Assembly: GCF_025061645.1 (NCBI RefSeq)
Contig: NZ_JANYMP010000053.1
Coordinates: 1 to 38,605 of the forward strand
Reading direction: 5' to 3'
Length of the DNA stretch: 38,605 nt
Source: Umezawaea endophytica
GTDB taxonomy: Bacteria; Actinomycetota; Actinomycetes; Mycobacteriales; Pseudonocardiaceae
The notes under the pieces were generated by a model. It saw nothing but the letters and a program-made list of their open reading frames with translations, was not told the DNA's origin and did not search any database. Shown in pieces: positions 33,451 to 38,605 of this stretch (the stretch's first letter is position 1; the number at the start of each line of letters is the position of its first letter). Both the position numbers and the translations under genes were made by a program.

Positions 33451-34305
33451 TCACGCCAAGGGCGTTGGATCAACTTGGCGGCGACGTTCGAGGAACACGG
33501 TGTCGCGCCAGCGGCCGTAGTGCTGGGCGATGCGGTCACGGACGCCGAGGGTGCGGTAGCCCGCGCTGTGGTGCAGGGCGAGGCTGGCGCGGTTCTCGGG
33601 GAAGATCGACGTCTGCAAGGTCCACAGGCCGGACGCGTCGGCGGCGGTGACTTGCTTGCGCAGCAACGCTTTGCCGACTCCTCGGCCGCGGAACTCGTCG
33701 CCGACGTAGACCGATGTCTCGGCTACTCCGGCGTAGCAGTCACGGGCCGACACCGCGGTCGAGGCGGCCCAGCCCGCGACCTGCCCGTCGACTTCGGCGA
33801 CCCAGCGGTGATCCGGCAGCCACTTCGCCTCCAGGGTGGCGCGGTCGGGCGTCTCGGTCTCGAAAGTGGCGTCACCCGTGGCGATCCCTTCGGCGTAGAC
33901 GCGCCGCACGGCCGTCCAGTCCTCGGGCCGAAGTTCACGAATCGCGACGTCGTTCGGGATGTCGGTGGGACAGCACGGCGCGGGCGCGAGCATGCCCATG
34001 ACAACGTCGGCGGCGTGCGGCAGGCCGGTGCAGCAGGACGGGTTGACGCTGACGAGCGTGGTGGTGCCCTGCTTGCGCAGGCTGACGAAGCCGACCTCGG
34101 CGAGTTTGCGGACGTGGTGGGAGCAGGTCGACTGGCTGATGCCCAACTGCTCGGTCAGCTCCCCCACCGTGACCGGTTTGCTCGCGACCGCGACGGCGTG
34201 CAGCAGGCGCACGCGGGTGGGTTCGGCCAGGCAGGCGAACCACTCGGCGTAGGTGGACGCGTCTTGCGGTGCGATCAGGCCTGGCTGCGGCGCCGTGGTC
34301 GTCAT
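33451..34305 (-). CDS. ArsR regulator fused to ArsN-like GNAT acetyltransferase
   Basis: This 284-residue protein joins an ArsR DNA-binding domain (residues about 15-90, with ISQSTCSHHVRKLAEVGFV) to a GNAT domain (about 120-280, with VAGWAASTAVSARDCYAGVA, VYVGDEFRGRGVGKALLRK, and FPENRASLALHHSAGYRTLG). The GNAT part resembles ArsN/phosphinothricin acetyltransferases. Cys pairs C91-C92 and C111-C112 could bind arsenite or an organoarsenical. Members of this fusion type are known in actinobacterial ars loci; the GNAT half may detoxify arsinothricin. It is divergent from the flavoprotein gene. No clear ribosome binding site precedes the ATG, so it may be leaderless. Confidence 0.92.
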   Translation of the reverse strand: MTTTAPQPGLIAPQDASTYAEWFACLAEPTRVRLLHAVAVASKPVTVGELTEQLGISQSTCSHHVRKLAEVGFVSLRKQGTTTLVSVNPSCCTGLPHAADVVMGMLAPAPCCPTDIPNDVAIRELRPEDWTAVRRVYAEGIATGDATFETETPDRATLEAKWLPDHRWVAEVDGQVAGWAASTAVSARDCYAGVAETSVYVGDEFRGRGVGKALLRKQVTAADASGLWTLQTSIFPENRASLALHHSAGYRTLGVRDRIAQHYGRWRDTVFLERRRQVDPTPLA

Positions 34306-34403
34306 ACGACCGAGTATCGACCCGGATCGATGGTTGCGTCAATCGAGCGCGGTCGATAGAGTCCGGCCCACTTGATCGACATTAATCGATGAATGGGGTT
34401 TCG
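34306..34403. promoter_or_regulatory. divergent ars operator region
   Basis: The 98-base gap holds repeated ATCGA half-sites: TCGAT at 34327-34331 with ATCGA at 34342-34346; TCGAT at 34353-34357 facing ATCGA at 34342; and the near-palindrome TTGATCGA...TCGATGAA at 34372-34393. These match the general form of ArsR-family operators and lie over both promoters, so the ArsR-ArsN fusion probably represses itself and the flavoprotein gene. Confidence 0.6.
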
Positions 34404-35732
34404 ATGAACGACTTGCCGGTGGTTGTGGTCGGCGCTGGCCCGGTCGGGCTGGCCGCGGCGGCGAACCTGGTCGAACGCGGGATCACGCCACTCGTGCTGG
34501 AAGCCGGCCCCGAGGCTGGTTCGGCGGTGGCGCAGTGGAACCACGTACGGCTGTTCTCGGCGTGGCCCGAGCTGGTCGATCCCGCCGCCGCACGCCTGCT
34601 GGAGCCCACCGGCTGGCAACGTCCCACTGACGGCTACCCGACCGGCGCCGAGTGGGCCGAGCTGTACCTGCGGCCGCTGGCGAAGGCGTTGGGCGACGTG
34701 GTGCGCTACGACGCGAAGGTCGTCGGCGCGGCTCGTCGCGGACGCGACCGGATCGTCGACGCGGGTCGCGAGACCGAACCGTTGACGGTGCACGTGGTCA
34801 CGGCCGACGGCACCGAGGAGCGCATCACCGCTCGCGGCGTCATCGACGCTTCCGGCACGTGGAATTCTCCCAACCCGCTGGGCGGGGACGGGCTGCGCGC
34901 GATCGGCGAGCGCGCCGCCGCCGACCGGATCTCCTACCGGGTCCCGGATTTGCAAGACTCCGAGGTGGCCGCGCGGTACGCGGGCAAGCGGGTGGCCGTG
35001 GCCGGTAGCGGGCACTCCGCGTTGACCGCCCTGGTCGCGTTGACCGGGCTCCCGGACACCAAGGTCGTGTGGCTGCTGCGCCGTGGCGCGGTGGGCAACG
35101 TGTTCGGTGGCGGTGACGCCGACCAGTTGCCTGCCCGTGGTGCGCTGGGGTTGCGTGCTCAGGAGGCCGCGCGCGCCGGGCAGGTCGAGACTGTCACCGG
35201 GTTCCGCACGACAGAGGTCGAGCGTGACGCCGATGGCAGGCTGGTGTTGGTGTCGCAGGATGAGCACCGCTTGGAGCCGGTGGACGAGGTCGTGGTGCTG
35301 ACCGGTTTCCGCCCGGACCTGTCGTGGCTCTCGGAGATCCGGTTGGACCTGGACCCGGTGTTGCAGGCGCCGTCCGCGCTCGCGCCGTTGATCGACCCGA
35401 ACGCGCACTCGTGCGGCACGGTGTACCCGCACGGCGCCGCCGAGTTGGCCCAACCGGAGCCGGGTGTGTTCCTGACGGGCATGAAGAGCTACGGCCGGGC
35501 GCCGACGTTCCTGGCGATGACCGGCTACGAGCAGGTGCGCAGCGTCGTGGCCAAGCTCGCCGGTGACGACGAGGCCGCCGCGCGGGTGGAGTTGACGCTG
35601 CCCGAGACCGGTGTCTGCGGTGGGGCGGGCGTGTTCGATGTCGTCGAGGCCGACAAGCCCGCCGAGAGCAGCGGTTGCTGCGCTCCGGCCGAGCCGCAGG
35701 TGCTGACGCTGAGCGCGCCTTCCGCTCGGTGA
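34404..35732 (+). CDS. ArsO-like flavin monooxygenase-type oxidoreductase
   Basis: This 442-residue protein has an FAD motif GAGPVG at residues 10-15 and an NADPH-type motif GSGHSA at 201-206. The N-terminal segment VAQWNHVRLFSAWPELVDP is typical of ArsO-like flavoproteins in ars clusters. A Cys-rich tail (GVCGGAG, and SSGCCAPAEPQ near the C-terminus) is unusual and may bind arsenic or a metal. It is divergent from the ArsR-ArsN fusion. The ATG at 34404 fits a GGGG site better than 34389. The reaction is unknown; ArsO-type proteins are thought to act on arsenic species. Confidence 0.85.
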   Translation: MNDLPVVVVGAGPVGLAAAANLVERGITPLVLEAGPEAGSAVAQWNHVRLFSAWPELVDPAAARLLEPTGWQRPTDGYPTGAEWAELYLRPLAKALGDVVRYDAKVVGAARRGRDRIVDAGRETEPLTVHVVTADGTEERITARGVIDASGTWNSPNPLGGDGLRAIGERAAADRISYRVPDLQDSEVAARYAGKRVAVAGSGHSALTALVALTGLPDTKVVWLLRRGAVGNVFGGGDADQLPARGALGLRAQEAARAGQVETVTGFRTTEVERDADGRLVLVSQDEHRLEPVDEVVVLTGFRPDLSWLSEIRLDLDPVLQAPSALAPLIDPNAHSCGTVYPHGAAELAQPEPGVFLTGMKSYGRAPTFLAMTGYEQVRSVVAKLAGDDEAAARVELTLPETGVCGGAGVFDVVEADKPAESSGCCAPAEPQVLTLSAPSAR

Positions 35733-35849
35733 CCACCGAGGTCGAGCGGTCCGGCACGGTGGAGGGCAGTGCCGGACTGCGGTGGTCCTCGGCACCCGGT
35801 GCAAGTGTTGGGGCGCTTGGGTTACAGCAGGCTCGTCGCACGACCCTCG

Positions 35850-35982
35850 GTCGGCGCACGACGGCCTGCTGCCCGATCCGGTGGCACCAACTGGCTACCC
35901 GCCGGTGTTCCTGGTTCTCGCGTCCATCTCGGTAGTTGCCGCCGTCATCGCGCTCGGATCGGTGCCGGAGCGCGCACACTGA
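35850..35982 (+). pseudogene. C-terminal remnant of MFS transporter
   Basis: The last 40 or so codons of a short open frame read GYPPVFLVLASISVVAAVIA followed by a basic VPERAH end, which matches the last membrane helix and tail of a major facilitator transporter. Codons before about 35850 do not continue the family pattern. No start codon or upstream domain remains. It is probably the tail of an ars-linked MFS gene deleted between the flavoprotein gene and the next membrane protein. The gap 35733-35849 holds nothing recognised. Confidence 0.55.
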
Positions 35983-35987
35983 ACGAC

Positions 35988-36503
35988 GTGGCCATCGAGC
36001 CGGTCGTCATCGGCGGCATCCCCATTCCGGACAACCGTCCGGTGTTCCTTGCGGTGCTCGGGGTGCACGTGGTCGCGGGCACCGCGGCGGTGATCGCCGG
36101 TGCCGCTGCCGCGTTGTTCCGCAAGCGTCGAGGACCGCATCCCCGTGCGGGCCGGATCTACTTTCTGTCACTCGTCGTGGTTTTCGTCTCGTTGACCACG
36201 CTGTCGGTGCTCCGCTGGCCCGCGAACACGCATCTGCTGGTCATCGGCACGATCGCGTTCGCGGCCGGGGCGATCGGCTTGTGGGCACGACGTCGTGGAC
36301 GGCGGAACTGGCCGCGGGTGCACGGAACGTTCATGGGCGTCTCGTACATCGGCCTGCTGACCGGGTTCTACGTCGACAACGGGCCGAACCTGCCGCTCTG
36401 GCGCGAACTGCCACCCGCGTCGTTCTGGGTGCTGCCCACCATCATCGGGGTGCCGGTCCTGGTTCTCGCCCTGCGGAGGAATACCGGACGCGACGGCCGC
36501 TAG
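35988..36503 (+). CDS. small multi-pass membrane protein
   Basis: This 171-residue protein starts at GTG after the MFS remnant and has four or five membrane segments: residues about 17-43, 56-72, 78-95, 110-126 and 146-164. A cytoplasmic RKRRGPHPRAGRIYFL and a short basic C-terminus are present. It resembles uncharacterised DUF2306-like membrane proteins, but this is not firm. It converges on the second ArsR gene, the two stop codons overlapping by four bases. Whether it belongs to the ars functions or only sits within them is not clear. Confidence 0.75.
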   Translation: MAIEPVVIGGIPIPDNRPVFLAVLGVHVVAGTAAVIAGAAAALFRKRRGPHPRAGRIYFLSLVVVFVSLTTLSVLRWPANTHLLVIGTIAFAAGAIGLWARRRGRRNWPRVHGTFMGVSYIGLLTGFYVDNGPNLPLWRELPPASFWVLPTIIGVPVLVLALRRNTGRDGR

Positions 36504-36874
36504 CAGCGGAAATCGCCGAGATCGGTCGCACCCACGACGCCCGTGGTGAGCGGCCCGGCGCCCCGCAGCCACTCCTCGGTAGGCGCCAGGACATCGGGGC
36601 GCAGCCGATACCAACTCCACGTGCCACGACGTTCCCGCGACAGCACACCGGCATCCACCAGCACCCGCAGGTGGTGGCTCAACGACGCCTGGGGCATGTC
36701 GAACTCGCGGGCCAAACCGCAGAAGCACGCCTCGCCGCCGTCGGCCCACCGCACGAGCGTGACCAAGCGGACCCGGACGGGGTCGGACAGCGCCTTGAAC
36801 ACCTTCGCCATGCCGTCGACCGCAGCGTCGGTCGAGACTGCTCGCGCCGCGCTCACCTTGGCCCGACCGTTCAC
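36500..36874 (-). CDS. arsR: ArsR repressor with CxC metal site
   Basis: This 124-residue ArsR has VFKALSDPVRVRLVTL, then the metal-sensing C50-F-C52 in the GGEACFCGLAREFDMPQ helix region, followed by ASLSHHLRVLVDAGVLSRER and wing GTWSWYRL. The CxC (like ELCVCD) is the classic arsenite-sensing site. The GTG at 36874 has AGGA about eight bases upstream. It lies 63 bases after the acr3 gene on the same strand, so acr3-arsR is an operon, the second ArsR of the locus, probably controlling the 38021-38298 promoters. Confidence 0.93.
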   Translation of the reverse strand: MNGRAKVSAARAVSTDAAVDGMAKVFKALSDPVRVRLVTLVRWADGGEACFCGLAREFDMPQASLSHHLRVLVDAGVLSRERRGTWSWYRLRPDVLAPTEEWLRGAGPLTTGVVGATDLGDFRC

Positions 36875-36937
36875 ATTCTCGTCCTCGCTTGTCCACACCG
36901 CGGCGGCCACACACCACCCGACTCCGTCACCACGATG

Positions 36938-38020
36938 TCAGCCTTCAGCGCGGACCACCCAGCGGCGGCGCAGCCACAGGCTGACGTAGACCAGGCCGAC
37001 GAGCACCGGCACCTCGATCAGCGGTCCGACCACACCGGCCAGCGCCTGCCCGGAGGTCACGCCGAACACACCGATCGCCACCGCGATGGCCAACTCGAAG
37101 TTGTTGCCCGCGGCGGTGAACGCCAACGTGGTCGTGCGCTCATAGGACAAGCCGGACGCCTTGCCCAGCGCGTAGGAACCCGCCCACATGACGGCGAAGT
37201 AGACCAGCAGCGGCAGCGCGATCCGAACGACGTCCCACGGCCGAGAAGTAATCGTCTCGCCCTGGAGGGCGAACAGGATGACGATCGTGAACAGCAGACC
37301 GTACAGCGCGACGGGGCCGATCTTCGACAGAAATTTGGACTCGTACCAGTCCCGCCCGCGGGACTTCTCGCCGAGCCTGCGGCTCAGGTACCCGGCGACC
37401 AGCGGGATACCGAGGAAGATCAGCACGCTCTTGGCGATCTCCCAGGCGGAGAAGTCGACCGACGCGGTGTCCAGTCCGAGCCAACCGGGCAGCAGGTCGA
37501 GGTAGAACCAGCCGAGCACGCCGAACATGATCACCTGGAACACCGAGTTGAGCGCGACCAGCACGGCGGCGGCTTCGCGGTCGCCGCAGGCGAGGTCGTT
37601 CCAGATGATGACCATCGCGATACAGCGCGCAAGCCCGACGATGATCAGACCGGTGCGGTACTCCGGCAGGTCCGCCAGGAAGATCCACGCGAGCGCGAAC
37701 ATCAGCGCAGGTCCGAGGACCCAGTTGAGCACCAGGGACAGGACCATCGTGCGCTTGTCGCGGGTGACGGTGTCGAGCTTGTCGTAGCGGACCTTCGCCA
37801 GCACCGGGTACATCATCAGCAGCAAACCGAGCGCGATCGGCAACGAGACGCCATCGACCTTCACCGCGTCCAGGACACCTTGGAGGCCGGGCACGAACCG
37901 CCCGAGGGCGAGTCCGGCGATCATGGCCACGCCGATCCATACCGGCAGGAACCTGTCCAGGAAGGACAGGCGGTACATGACGGCGGATTCAGCCGCGACG
38001 GGTTGGGTGTCCTGGCTCAA
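36938..38020 (-). CDS. acr3: ACR3-type arsenite exporter
   Basis: This 360-residue permease has about ten membrane helices and exports arsenite from the cell. The family motif LARCIAMVIIWNDLACGDRE, with the functionally important Cys, is at about residues 145-165, and AGNNFELAIAVAIGVFGVTSG near the C-terminus. The start is TTG at 38020 with GGAGG five bases upstream; the first residues SQDTQPVAAESA precede the first helix. An ATG at 37978 (VMYRLSFLDR) would be a shorter alternative. It is divergent from arsC and heads acr3-arsR. Confidence 0.95.
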   Translation of the reverse strand: MSQDTQPVAAESAVMYRLSFLDRFLPVWIGVAMIAGLALGRFVPGLQGVLDAVKVDGVSLPIALGLLLMMYPVLAKVRYDKLDTVTRDKRTMVLSLVLNWVLGPALMFALAWIFLADLPEYRTGLIIVGLARCIAMVIIWNDLACGDREAAAVLVALNSVFQVIMFGVLGWFYLDLLPGWLGLDTASVDFSAWEIAKSVLIFLGIPLVAGYLSRRLGEKSRGRDWYESKFLSKIGPVALYGLLFTIVILFALQGETITSRPWDVVRIALPLLVYFAVMWAGSYALGKASGLSYERTTTLAFTAAGNNFELAIAVAIGVFGVTSGQALAGVVGPLIEVPVLVGLVYVSLWLRRRWVVRAEG

Positions 38021-38298
38021 CAGGGCCTCCGGGTGAGGGGCTGGGTATTGGCGGTGTCGGCCGGCGTGGACAGGCTGTCGGCGGTCCGCCGGACGCTGTC
38101 GCCTGCTCATCATGCGGGCGAGCCTAGGGCTTGGATTGATATAAGTCGATTCAACCTGATGTGCTCTCCTCTGCCGAAGGCCGAATGCCTGAACCGGCCG
38201 AGGACGGACCGACCAGGTGAGCAGAGGGCCACCATCGTCCGTTCGCCCGGATCGGAGATCAACGAAACAACCGCAGTGCCGCCACGAGGAGAACAACG
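38021..38298. promoter_or_regulatory. divergent acr3/arsC control region
   Basis: This 278-base gap carries the palindromic element TTGATATAAGTCGATTCAA at 38136-38154, with TTGA/TCAA ends and an AT-rich centre, likely the ArsR operator. Otherwise no gene or structural RNA is seen. The short reverse-strand open frame through it is a shadow. Confidence 0.6.
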
Positions 38299-38605
38299 GT
38301 GAGCAAGACCCCGGAAGTGCTGTTCGTCTGCGTCCACAACGCGGGCCGGTCGCAGATGGCCGCGGCCCTGCTCCAGCACTACGCGCTCGGCAGGGTCTCC
38401 GTCCGCTCCGCGGGCTCCGAGCCCGCCGACGAGGTCAACCCCGCCGCGGCCGAAGCGCTCGCGGAGTTGGGGCTCGACATCACCGCCGAAATCCCCACCA
38501 AGCTCTCCTACGCCGACGTCGAAGCCTCCGACGTCGTGATCACCATGGGCCGCGGCGACACCTGCCCGGTCTTCCCCGGCAGGCGCTACCTCGACTGGGC
38601 TCTAG
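38299..38605 (+). CDS. arsC: arsenate reductase, LMW phosphatase type, partial
   Basis: The gene runs off the window; 102 codons are present. The GTG start has AGGAG seven bases upstream. LMW-PTP-type arsenate reductases reduce arsenate to arsenite for export by ACR3. The P-loop CVHNAGRS (C11 to S18; CX5R) is intact, followed by VRSAGSEPADEVNPAAAEAL. The region MGRGDTCPVFPG replaces a commoner GCGD, so the cysteine there is shifted; the reductant could be mycothiol or thioredoxin type and cannot be decided here. Confidence 0.93.
   Translation, partial: MSKTPEVLFVCVHNAGRSQMAAALLQHYALGRVSVRSAGSEPADEVNPAAAEALAELGLDITAEIPTKLSYADVEASDVVITMGRGDTCPVFPGRRYLDWAL

Noticed and set aside
35936-38302. 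788-codon plus-strand frame over the ars genes
   Set aside because: It is antisense to arsR and acr3, which have clear family motifs; its own product is low-complexity Arg/His/Gln-rich.
1-38605. tRNA, rRNA or CRISPR arrays
   Set aside because: No repeat-spacer pattern, cloverleaf sequence or rRNA stretch was noticed; this was by reading only, not a covariance search.

Overview
The window is GC-rich and reads as a chromosomal piece of an actinomycete. Start codons are often GTG, stops and starts overlap as ATGA or GTGA, and the proteins resemble those of Pseudonocardiales and mycobacteria. The genus is an inference; no rRNA or tRNA gene was found.

Positions 1-30.3 kb form a hypoxia/dormancy-type island. 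Many products match families of the Mycobacterium tuberculosis DosR regulon: a WS/DGAT acyltransferase, CBS-domain proteins, an Rv1733c-like membrane protein, a CtpF-like P-type ATPase, five universal stress protein genes, an Acg-type nitroreductase and a short HPF/RaiA protein, plus a decayed Hsp20 fragment. Alongside are energy-metabolism genes: phosphoketolase (cut by the window edge), GAPDH, a GNAT/ADP-forming acyl-CoA ligase fusion, PEP synthase and PPK2. About ten short palindromes close to GGGAC-N4-GTCCC lie upstream of these genes or between divergent pairs. They resemble the DosR box, yet no dosR/dosS pair is in the window, so control would act in trans. The layout is: xfp (-) / doxX, shoct, wax ester synthase (+); CBS-ppk2-adh remnant (-); Rv1733c-like (-) / gap, cNMP protein (+); usp, acyl-CoA ligase, ATPase (-) / usp (+); CBS-BON and double usp (-); usp (-) / usp (+); an SRPBCC-like gene with an ABC exporter; a small membrane protein; a lone lycopene cyclase-like gene with DUF4342 (-); a second ABC exporter with two permeases; ppsA and nitroreductase (+); hsp20 remnant, DUF4389 and hpf (-).

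Positions 30.4-32.8 kb hold a 58-residue ORF, a SulP anion transporter with a STAS domain, and an ArsR-family regulator, all on the plus strand. An IS481-like transposase remnant (about 32.87-33.3 kb) follows.

Positions 33.45-38.6 kb are an arsenic resistance locus: an ArsR-ArsN fusion divergent from an ArsO-like flavoprotein, an MFS remnant, a small membrane protein, a second ArsR with a CxC site, an ACR3 arsenite exporter, and a divergent arsC cut by the window end. ATCGA/TTGA half-sites cluster in both divergent promoters.

A reasonable model (inference) is that the island supports energy supply and protection during oxygen limitation: substrate-level ATP from phosphoketolase, GAPDH and acyl-CoA ligase, polyphosphate use by PPK2, storage lipid synthesis, ribosome stabilisation and ion homeostasis. 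The arsenic locus is a separate module next to a decayed insertion sequence. Five hairpins in intergenic gaps, four of them between convergent units, look like terminators.
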